Part shown: positions 56,043-64,000 of the stretch, one piece after another
Position numbering within the stretch: position 1 is the stretch's first letter
Layout: each line of letters starts with the position of its first letter
NCBI RefSeq assembly: GCF_963678635.1
Contig: NC_087064.1
Location: forward strand, 66,581,548-66,645,547
From: Symsagittifera roscoffensis
Taxonomy: Eukaryota > Xenacoelomorpha > Acoela > Convolutidae
Direction: 5' to 3'
Length of the DNA stretch: 64,000 nt
Notes under the pieces: model-generated
What the model was told of the DNA's origin: nothing
Databases searched by the model: none
The model's input: only the letters and a program-made list of their open reading frames with translations
Position numbers and translations under genes: made by a program

Positions 56043-57530
56043 ATGATTATCGAAGTCATATTGATCAAGGGGTAAAACAAATAACACTATAAGGAGAAAA
56101 ATGAATTTTCTACAGAAATTTTTCACGGTGATTGACCAATTCATCTACTTTCAACGATACAGGTATTCTCAAAATACTAGCTTACAAACGAGGAATGTGT
56201 CTTCCCAGGCTAATTTTAGGACCCAAATGTAAACCCGGAAAGCACATGGATATTAGCACCAATGACCTACCTGAAAATGTTGAGAAATTGTTTAGTAGAA
56301 AAATTTGACAATGACAATGACAATGTTATACGTAGTGACTTCACAGGTTATATTCGATACGAGAATTTTCCTTTTTCAGAAGTATAGGCGATACATACCT
56401 AATGACAAAAACAGTTTTATTTTTCCATCCTCAGTAAGAAAAAAATGCTATAGATAGAAAATCAAAGAGAGAGAGAGAGAGAGAGAAGTCCAAATGGAGA
56501 AAAACAAGGTAAAGATCTAATTTTCTGAACTTGCAAATGATGAGCCTGATGCAGATTTAAATACAAATTTTGTTTATGATCAAAGAAGCACCGAACGAAA
56601 AACTTAATTGGAAAGCTTACAAGATAAGAAGCGGTTTCTATGTTTCAACATGATGTTGCAGATTATGTTTGCAAAGCTTACATTGGGGGACCCTCTTACT
56701 GCTATATGCTACCTGGAAGTGCAACAAATGTCTGATTGGTAATTTTAGCGGTATAAGAGTCTATTTATTCGTCCAATGAACCAAACCAGAACTCTATCAA
56801 TTATTAGAGTTGAGGGAACGATCAGTCGTATTAGATTTGGGAAGATTTTGCTATAAAACACATTTAAACTTAAGTAAATAGCCATTAAATTTTCTGATTA
56901 TAGAGACGCTCTTATTTTTTTTGAATCCAGATCATTTCCACTCTCTTTTCAAAGCTGATTAAAAAGCGTACAAGAAGTGGTTAACAAGTTTGTTGCACGT
57001 AATGTATTGGGAAAGCGGAGATTTTTCTAAACTTATTTTTAATCAAACTATTCAAAGTTTTTGATTTGAGAAATCATAAGGCCTTTTTTACTTTTACGCC
57101 AAAGGAAAAGAAAGGACTGAATTTCTGGCAAGAAACGTGGAACGAAAAAACGAGAATCTGGATGAATGGGGTTGCAAGAGAATCGTAAACTTAACTTTCA
57201 AGAATTGCCCAACTTGTAATAGACATTTACTTCATTAGAACTCCAGAAATTACTGCCCCCTGAAAAGAAACCCAAAGTCTTTTATGATTGGCTGAAAATT
57301 GAGCAACAACGAGAGACTAGCAAAATTGGAGATGTAAAAGTTTAGTGTTTTTGGCTTGAATGACACATAAGTATGACATCCAAAACTCTTTAACCAGTAT
57401 AGAACGAACTAATTACCGAAATCAAATGGGTCAAGGGGAAAAACAAAAAACACTATAAGGAGAAAAATTATTTTTCGAGAGAAATTTTTTCCGCTGTTTG
57501 ACCAATTCATCTACCTTCAACGATACAGGT
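56043..57530. repeat. S2 and S1 repeat blocks between the two LTRs
   Basis: S2 copy 2 (56043-56640), S1 copy 2 (56640-57410) and the start of S2 copy 3 (57410-57530), where LTR b is inserted. The uninterrupted sequence of S2 copy 2 (ctttcaacgatacaggtattctcaaa) shows the target into which LTR b was inserted. A GA microsatellite lies at 56466-56486. Confidence 0.65.
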
Positions 57531-57745
57531 TGTCAATGTATCTATAATAGATCATCATTTGCGCCCAGTTTCGTTCTAGTTGTTGCTATCTACTTTATCT
57601 ATCTATTTGGCGCTAACTGGTATTTATTCTTCGGAGTTGTCTGTCACCTTTGGTTGACCGCCAATTCATTGTCTACGACTAACTTTCTACTTTACGGTTA
57701 CTAAACTTAACGGATTAATTTACTTATCGAAACCGTCGTTTCTCA
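57531..57745 (+). repeat. 215-bp LTR b (5' LTR of the second Gypsy-type element)
   Basis: It begins tgtcaatgtatc and ends tttctca. It is not preceded by a purine tract but by S2 sequence (cgatacaggt), so it is a 5' LTR, and it is followed by the primer-binding site at 57746. Confidence 0.8.
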
Positions 57746-57758
57746 TGGCGCAACCAGC
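57746..57758 (+). promoter_or_regulatory. Primer-binding site after LTR b
   Basis: tggcgcaaccagc, directly next to the LTR end. The small frame that starts on it (57745-57957) is an accident of this motif. Confidence 0.65.
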
Positions 57759-57859
57759 AGGTCAAAGTGGGGGGAAAACCCACTGGGGATTACGTCGTTT
57801 TGGCCCTCTACGTTTGCAGAGCCACCAATGCTATGGTAGTTTTAGTTTAACCGATTTCA

Positions 57860-58215
57860 ATGGGGGATGGTGGCCAAACACAGCATCAATCCGAGAAACT
57901 TTTACTATGCCAGTACTTTTACAGCAGCTCAGGTTACGGCACTACCGGAGGAGGTAGAGAGAAAAGATCGGCTGACGACGGAACAAACTCTAATATCGAA
58001 CTTGTACTTATGTCTGTGGGAAAAAGCGGCACCACCGGTGTAGCCGGAGCGTTCCAAATTAAAACCGCGATACCAAAGGGATACCAAAAGAGTAGACAGC
58101 GCGCCCGTGGATCGTTCAGGGGACGAGCAGAAATGAGAGGGGAGCATCTAAAAGGTGCTATAATTGTGACCAACCCAACTTTACTCCGGAGCAACTAACT
58201 TGATGTCCAGCCAGA
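57860..58215 (+). pseudogene. gag: Gag remnant of the second Gypsy-type element, copy 1
   Basis: The open frame 57860-58198 reads MGDGGQTQHQSEKLLLCQYF, then an Arg/Gly-rich stretch (RARGSFRGRAEMRGEH). In another frame a first zinc-knuckle-like CYNC motif is readable around 58160-58170, and a TGA follows before CPAR. Only about 400 bp lie between the primer site and the zinc knuckles, so most of the capsid domain is deleted. Copy 2 has CAA where this copy has TAA (near 58197), showing one private nonsense mutation. Confidence 0.6.
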
Positions 58216-58821
58216 ATTGTGACATGTAATTTTTGCCGAAAGACTGGTCATCACGAGAAAACTTGTCGGGGAAAGAGGACTAACCGGGGGAGACCTGCGG
58301 TTGGACTGATTCAAAACCAGGAGGATGTGGATGTTAGCGAAATAGTTGGCGCTGAGGATGCCTATTCGCAACTTGAAAATTCAGTAGGATGGGTCAACAT
58401 ACCGGATAAGAGGCAAAAATTGTGGGATTCAGACAGTTCAGGAGACTATGTTGTAATGTCCATAAAATCTCAGAAAGAAACCGAATTGATAGTGGCCGGC
58501 GCTCGACTACCAATTAAGATAAATGGTAGGCAAACAAACGTCTGGATAGACAACGGATCACCGATCTCAACGTTTACAGTTGAAGAACTGAAACGAACGT
58601 TGGACACCGCAGGCGTAAACGTAAAGGCGCCAGCACCAGAGGACGACGAGTTGTTAGGGACGATGAACGTATCACTAGAGACGAACGGATGGGTGACCGA
58701 AGCAAGAATCAAGCTGATAGGAGGAAACAGACCGTCGATTATTGGGAGAGATCTAATGCCAAATCTGGGATTACAAATAGTGCAAAGGACACCGGAGGAA
58801 AAGGTGATGTCAGTTCAATGA
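58216..58821 (+). pseudogene. pol: CCHC zinc knuckle and aspartic protease, copy 1
   Basis: The frame is open from about 58216. It starts with a perfect knuckle C-N-F-C-R-K-T-G-H-H-E-K-T-C (CX2CX4HX4C) followed by an Arg-rich linker. An acidic linker (QEDVDVSEIVGAEDAYSQLE) leads to the protease: RQTNVWIDNGSPISTFTVEE has D-N-G in place of the usual D-T-G or D-S-G. The later GGNRPSIIGRDLMPNLGLQI carries the hydrophobic-hydrophobic-G-R-D/N motif of retropepsins. In Gypsy elements this protease cuts Gag-Pol. The frame is intact across this region but isolated from gag and RT by shifts. Confidence 0.8.
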
Positions 58822-58879
58822 GAACAACCGGGGGTCAAAAAGCTAAGCAAGGAGGACTCATTAGACCCATGGCAGACTT

Positions 58880-59680
58880 ATTTCAGTAAGCAAATTAATA
58901 ATCTTTTTCATAGAGTCGGTGAAATTAAGAATTACAAGGTGCACGCGGAATGTTTCGAAACGTTAACGCCAACAAAAAGCACGGATCACATTGCAAGGTA
59001 AGGTCGATAAAGAAATGAGTAAGCTTTTGCAGCAAGGGCATATCGAAAAACTGGAAGAATGTTTGGACAAGTACTTCGTCTCCCCGGTTGTAATAACAGT
59101 GAAAAAATTTGGGTCAGTAAAATTAGCGCTAGAGTCAAGGGAGCTAACTAAATAAGTCCACAAGAATAAATATCAAATGCCCGATATCGAAGAGCTCATG
59201 GATACTGTAGGACAAAAGATAAGCGAACAGAAACCAAAGGATGTAAATTTTTCTTCAATGGACCCTACATATGCGTACGATCAGCTACCACTTAGTCCAA
59301 AGACGAGCGTTCAATGTAATTTTTCGTTAGTGGGGGGGGGGGGGGAATCAACGTGCACGCATCGTTTTTGAACGGTGTTCTACGGCGGAATGCCGGCGGA
59401 ATTCCAAAGAGTAATGGACACAATCCTATCGGAATTTCCACAGGCACACGCATTCATAGATGGCATCTTGTTTGTCACGAAAGGCACCGAAATTGAGCAT
59501 ATCTCGGCGGTCGAAAAGATTTTACGGAAGTTAGATCGGGAAAACATGTCGCTCAAACTCACTAAATGTCAATTCGCGCGAAAAGAATGCGAATGGTTGG
59601 GGCATAAAATAACTTGCACCGGAATTACACCACTAATCCGAAAAACGAAACCAATCGAGTCCCTAAAAGCTCCTTAAACA
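58880..59680 (+). pseudogene. pol: Reverse transcriptase, inactivated, copy 1
   Basis: Several frames are needed. About 59000-59150 carries KEMSKLLQQGHIEKLEECLD and SPVVITVKKFGSVKLAL, then a stop. The frame 59177-59371 has SSMDPTYAYDQLPLS with the motif A Asp kept. A run of about 13 G (59332-59344) breaks the frame. The next frame, 59375-59677, reads FYGGMPAEFQRVMDTILSEF and AFIDGILF, where the catalytic Y-x-D-D box is F-I-D-G, then KLTKCQFARKECEWLGHKI. Loss of the second Asp and the frame breaks make it inactive. Confidence 0.8.
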
Positions 59681-60303
59681 GTTTTGCAATTAAAATTGTT
59701 CATGGGCTCCATTCATAGCTTACACAAATACCTCCCAGCACTCGCGGAATCGTCGGCCTAGCTACGCCCCTATTAAGCAGGAAAAATGAATATATTTGGA
59801 CTAGTGAGTGTCAAATATCATTCGAGAATCTAAAAAAGCAGGGAACGAACATAATGGAACTCCGGCGTTTCGACATGCACCGTGACACAAGAATTGTCTG
59901 TGACGCAAGCCATAACGGGCTCGGTGCAGTTCTTGAACAACTAAATTCCGACGGATGGAGGCCGATATCTTTTGCACCCCGGTACTTAAACGAGGCGGAT
60001 AAAAAGTTTTCAATGAACGACTTGAAATGCTTGCAGTTGTGTGGGTGGCGGAATATCTCCAAAATTATGTGCTGGGGGAAAATTTTTAATCGTCACGGAC
60101 CACAAAGCCCTGGTAACGCTGCTAAATGGGAACAACAAAAAGAACAAGACGATGTTAAGTAGATTAACCAGGTGGCTAGATCGCCTTATACCGTTTGATT
60201 CTCAAGTGGAACACAAACCCGGAGCTAAAACTGGTTTCGCGGACTTCTTATCAAGGCAGCCGAGTTCGGACGCTAAACCGGTCAGCACATATGAAAATTA
60301 GTC
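59680..60303 (+). pseudogene. pol: RNase H domain, frameshifted, copy 1
   Basis: The frame 59854-60162 holds RIVCDASHNGLGAVLEQLNS and ISFAPRYLNEADKKFSMNDL, the start of a Gypsy RNase H with the first catalytic Asp. Near 60030-60050 the coding shifts to 60041-60301: GKFLIVTDHKALVTLLNGNN, then SRLTRWLDRLIPFDSQVEHK and ADFLSRQPSSDAKPVS. These are standard landmarks of the domain. The frameshift near 60035 breaks the protein. Confidence 0.8.
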
Positions 60304-60667
60304 AAATTAGATCCGCCCTCGGATTTAAAATTTCCAAATGTAAACTCGAGTCTCCAAAGGCTAAAAATAATCATAAAAGCGTTTGTAATATATCGAAAAC
60401 AGAACAGCCGGTAGAGGGCGAAAAATATGCGGTGGAAATTGGACCAATCACAGAGCGACGAATCGCATTTCCGGCAGGTCTCTTAAGTCCGGTGAGAGTT
60501 TAATTGTGACAATTATTGAAACAGATTACGGTTATTCAAATACAAGTATAAACTTTCAAAATTCAAAATCTTATCTAATGATGGAACGAAAGATCAGGAA
60601 ATTACTGGAACGACACCCTAGCATTAATAGTAGCGACGAGATAGAGGAGATAAATCAAGTTTTACAA
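60303..60667 (+). pseudogene. Truncated end of pol, copy 1
   Basis: After RNase H the frame continues weakly (60195-60503, ending GPITERRIAFPAGLLSPVRV). A last piece near 60580-60660 reads MMERKIRKLLERHPSINSSD-like sequence, which would lead into the integrase. It is cut at 60667 by the duplication border. No integrase is present in this unit. Confidence 0.4.
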
Positions 60668-61175
60668 GTTATTCTCTGAATATTAGCCAACACACGAGGA
60701 GTATGTCTTCCCCGGCTAGTCTTAGAATTCAAACTTAAACCCGGAAATCACATGGATCTTAGCACCAGTGACCTACCTGAAGATGTTGAGAAATTGTTTA
60801 GTGGAAAAATTTGACAATGGCAAGGACGATGACATAACTAGTGACTTCACAGGTTATATTCGATACGAGATTTTTTGTTGTTTAGAAGTATAGGCGATAC
60901 ATACCTCATGACAAAATCAATTTTATTTTCTTCATCCTCATTAGGAAACAACTGTTATATTTATAGAGAGAGGGAGAATTCCAGAAAAGGGAATTTTTTT
61001 TTAAATCTGATTGTCTGAGTTAGCAAATGATTAGCCTGATGCAGTTATAACTACATATTTGGTTTTGATATCAAAATAGCATCGAAAGAAATCCTTTGTA
61101 ATGTTGATTGTAAGGTTGACAACTACATTTCATTGAGTATTTAATTTAAGTCATTATTTCTTACAAGAAGGGGAA

Positions 61176-61390
61176 TGTCTTAGTATCTAAACTAGTTCAT
61201 CATTTGAGTCCAGTGTCATTCTAGTTGTTGCTATCTACTATATCTATCTGTCCGGCCCTAACTGGTATTTAATCTTCGGAGTTGTCTGTCACCTTTGGCT
61301 GACCGCCATTTCATTGTCTCCGACAAACTTTCTACTCTACGGTTACTAAACCTAACGGATTAATTTACTTATCGAAACCGTCTTTTCTCA
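61176..61390 (+). repeat. 215-bp LTR a, duplicated copy
   Basis: Same boundaries as 55711-55925, including the preceding purine tract (61166-61175) and the following primer site (61391-61403). Confidence 0.8.
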
Positions 61391-61507
61391 TGGCGCAACC
61401 AGCAGGTCAAAGTGGGGGTAAACCCACTGGGAATTACGTCGTTTTGGCCCTCTACGTTCGCAGAGCCACCAATGCTATGGTAGTTTTGGTTTAACCGATT
61501 TCAATTG

Positions 61508-61927
61508 ATGATTATCGAAGTCATATTGATCAAGGGGTAAAACAAATAACACTATAAGGAGAAAAATGAATTTTCTACAGAAATTTTTCACGGTGATTGA
61601 CCAATTCATCTACTTTCAACGATACAGGTATTCTCAAAATACTAGCTTACAAACGAGGAATGTGTCTTCCCAGGCTAATTTTAGGACCCAAATGTAAACC
61701 CGGAAAGCACATGGATATTAGCACCAATGACCTACCTGAAAATGTTGAGAAATTGTTTAGTAGAAAAATTTGACAATGACAATGACAATGTTATACGTAG
61801 TGACTTCACAGGTTATATTCGATACGAGAATTTTCCTTTTTCAGAAGTATAGGCGATACATACCTAATGACAAAAACAGTTTTATTTTTCCATCCTCAGT
61901 AAGAAAAAAATGCTATAGATAGAAAAT

Positions 61928-61962
<35 letters not shown>

Positions 61963-63003
61963 CCAAATGGAGAAAAACAAGGTAAAGATCTAATTTTCTG
62001 AACTTGCAAATGATGAGCCTGATGCAGATTTAAATACAAATTTTGTTTATGATCAAAGAAGCACCGAACGAAAAACTTAATTGGAAAGCTTACAAGATAA
62101 GAAGCGGTTTCTATGTTTCAACATGATGTTGCAGATTATGTTTGCAAAGCTTACATTGGGGGACCCTCTTACTGCTATATGCTACCTGGAAGTGCAACAA
62201 ATGTCTGATTGGTAATTTTAGCGGTATAAGAGTCTATTTATTCGTCCAATGAACCAAACCAGAACTCTATCAATTATTAGAGTTGAGGGAACGATCAGTC
62301 GTATTAGATTTGGGAAGATTTTGCTATAAAACACATTTAAACTTAAGTAAATAGCCATTAAATTTTCTGATTATAGAGACGCTCTTATTTTTTTTGAATC
62401 CAGATCATTTCCACTCTCTTTTCAAAGCTGATTAAAAAGCGTACAAGAAGTGGTTAACAAGTTTGTTGCACGTAATGTATTGGGAAAGCGGAGATTTTTC
62501 TAAACTTATTTTTAATCAAACTATTCAAAGTTTTTGATTTGAGAAATCATAAGGCCTTTTTTACTTTTACGCCAAAGGAAAAGAAAGGACTGAATTTCTG
62601 GCAAGAAACGTGGAACGAAAAAACGAGAATCTGGATGAATGGGGTTGCAAGAGAATCGTAAACTTAACTTTCAAGAATTGCCCAACTTGTAATAGACATT
62701 TACTTCATTAGAACTCCAGAAATTACTGCCCCCTGAAAAGAAACCCAAAGTCTTTTATGATTGGCTGAAAATTGAGCAACAACGAGAGACTAGCAAAATT
62801 GGAGATGTAAAAGTTTAGTGTTTTTGGCTTGAATGACACATAAGTATGACATCCAAAACTCTTTAACCAGTATAGAACGAACTAATTACCGAAATCAAAT
62901 GGGTCAAGGGGAAAAACAAAAAACACTATAAGGAGAAAAATTATTTTTCGAGAGAAATTTTTTCCGCTGTTTGACCAATTCATCTACCTTCAACGATACA
63001 GGT
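61508..63003. repeat. S2 and S1 repeat blocks, duplicated copy
   Basis: Corresponds to 56043-57530 with only scattered changes and the longer GA tract. Confidence 0.7.
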
Positions 63004-63218
63004 TGTCAATGTATCTATAATAGATCATCATTTGCGCCCAGTTTCGTTCTAGTTGTTGCTATCTACTTTATCTATCTATTTGGCGCTAACTGGTATTTAT
63101 TCTTCGGAGTTGTCTGTCACCTTTGGTTGACCGCCAATTCATTGTCTACGACTAACTTTCTACTTTACGGTTACTAAACTTAACGGATTAATTTACTTAT
63201 CGAAACCGTCTTTTCTCA
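63004..63218 (+). repeat. 215-bp LTR b, duplicated copy
   Basis: Corresponds to 57531-57745. The primer site follows at 63219. The last part reads cgaaaccgtcttttctca here versus cgaaaccgtcgtttctca in unit 1. Confidence 0.8.
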
Positions 63219-63332
63219 TGGCGCAACCAGCAGGTCAAAGTGGGGGGAAAACCCACTGGGGATTACGTCGTTTTGGCCCTCTACGTTTGCAGAGCCACCA
63301 ATGCTATGGTAGTTTTAGTTTAACCGATTTCA

Positions 63333-63680
63333 ATGGGGGATGGTGGCCAAACACAGCATCAATCCGAGAAACTTTTACTATGCCAGTACTTTTACAGCAG
63401 CTCAGGTTACGGCACTACCGGAGGAGGTAGAGAGAAAAGATCGGCTGACGACGGAACAAACTCTAATATCGAACTTGTACTTATGTCTGTGGGAAAAAGC
63501 GGCACCACCGGTGTAGCCGGAGCGTTCCAAATTAAAACCGCGATACCAAAGGGATACCAAAAGAGTAGACAGCGCGCCCGTGGATCGTTCAGGGGACGAG
63601 CAGAAATGAGAGGGGAGCATCTAAAAGGTGCTATAATTGTGACCAACCCAACTTTACTCCGGAGCAACCAACTTGATGTC
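63333..63680 (+). pseudogene. gag: Gag remnant of the second Gypsy-type element, copy 2
   Basis: Open to 63782 (149 codons) because the TAA present in copy 1 is CAA here. The extension beyond about 63665 reads the knuckle region in the wrong frame and is not real protein. Confidence 0.55.
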
Positions 63681-63684
63681 CAGC

Positions 63685-64000
63685 CAGAATTGCGACATGT
63701 AATTTTTGCCGAAAGACTGGTCATCACGAGAAAACTTGTCGGGGAAAGAGGACTAACCGGGGGAGACCTGCGGTGGGACTGATTCAAAACCAGGAGGATG
63801 TGGATGTTAGCGAAATAGGTGGCGCTGAGGATGCCTATTCGCAACTTGAAAATTCAGTAGGATGGGTCAACATACCGGATAAGAGGCAAAAATTGTGGGA
63901 TTCTGACAGTTCAGGAGACTATGTTGTAATGTCCATAAAATCTCGGAAAGAAACCGAATTGATAGTGGCCGGCGCTCGACTACCAATTAAGATAAATGGT
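63685..64000 (+). pseudogene. pol: CCHC zinc knuckle and start of protease, copy 2 (cut by window end)
   Basis: The knuckle frame (A-T-C-N-F-C-R-K-T-G-H-H-E-K-T-C) stays open to the end of the window through the acidic linker, with a Val-to-Gly change (SEIGGAEDAY). The protease active site lies beyond the window edge. Confidence 0.7.

Larger units (their letters stand above)
55193..60667 (+). repeat. 5.475-kb tandem duplication, unit 1
   Basis: The sequence from gttattctctgaatattagcc at 55193 restarts at 60668 and then runs parallel to the end of the window. Unit 1 holds S2, an LTR, S2/S1 repeats, a second LTR and the gag-pol remnant. The duplication is much younger than the LTR element: only scattered substitutions, an 8-bp deletion near 61095 and a GA-repeat length change separate the copies. 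Confidence 0.9.
60668..64000 (+). repeat. 5.475-kb tandem duplication, unit 2 (incomplete at window end)
   Basis: It is parallel to 55193-58527. Differences include tttagaag versus ttcagaag near 60890, deletion of about 8 bp near 61095, and a GA microsatellite (61931-61959) longer than in unit 1. Confidence 0.9.

Noticed and set aside
57498-57704. 68-codon frame with a hydrophobic stretch inside LTR b
   Set aside because: It spans the S2/LTR border and is repeated only because the block is duplicated; LTRs do not normally encode protein.
57745-57957. Frame starting MAQPAGQSGG at the LTR border
   Set aside because: The ATG comes from the LTR end plus the primer-binding site (ca-tggcgc); the frame is an accident of the leader sequence.
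1-64000. CRISPR arrays, tRNA and rRNA genes, bacterial operons
   Set aside because: No regularly spaced short repeats with unique spacers, no cloverleaf-like sequences noticed, and the sequence is clearly eukaryotic.

Overview
The window looks like AT-rich, intron-bearing animal DNA, most likely from an invertebrate. It has no bacterial-style operons, ribosomal or tRNA genes, or intact host housekeeping genes that I can recognise. Nearly everything readable is mobile or virus-derived DNA in various states of decay. The host cannot be named from this sequence; the element families seen here occur in nematodes, cnidarians, arthropods and other invertebrates.

Layout. (1) 1-1878: gene-free AT-rich DNA with a cluster of ATTATAATGG/ATTATAATCG words. 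(2) 1879-18566: one very long (about 16.7 kb), broken LTR retrotransposon of Ty3/Gypsy type. It has two roughly 400-bp LTRs, duplicated 5' segments, a gag remnant, a reverse transcriptase that has lost catalytic aspartates, RNase H, the integrase C-terminus, and a third env-like region in many frames. (3) 18567-26261: no gene; it holds a 1.8-kb tandem duplication, short inverted repeats and small hairpins. (4) 26262-52751: an island built from several copies of a virus-like DNA element related to the C. elegans F54H12.2/F54H12.3 family (Polinton/adintovirus-like). Copy A (26262-33585) and copy B (34023-38930) lie on the minus strand. A third, plus-strand copy C ends at 52751 in an arm inverted relative to the left end. 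Inside C a 4.2-kb segment is repeated three times almost identically (39080-51705), and each repeat carries an unrecognised, apparently intact minus-strand reading frame. (5) 52752-54450: gene-free, with a long C tract. (6) 54450-64000: a diverged tandem repeat (blocks S1/S2) invaded by a second Ty3/Gypsy-type element with 215-bp LTRs. The whole 5.475-kb assembly is tandemly duplicated, and the second copy runs off the window end.

The virus-like island carries a retrovirus-like integrase, a P-loop ATPase, a large F54H12.2-like protein that may be structural, a small basic hydrophobic protein, a membrane protein and several small conserved proteins. I see no DNA polymerase B. Copies A and B have decayed in different places, so together they show which parts of each gene were under selection, but no single copy looks functional. 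The best candidate for something undescribed is the repeated minus-strand frame at 40392-40925, 44608-45141 and 48824-49357. It has a promoter-like upstream region and sits divergently from the virus-like genes.
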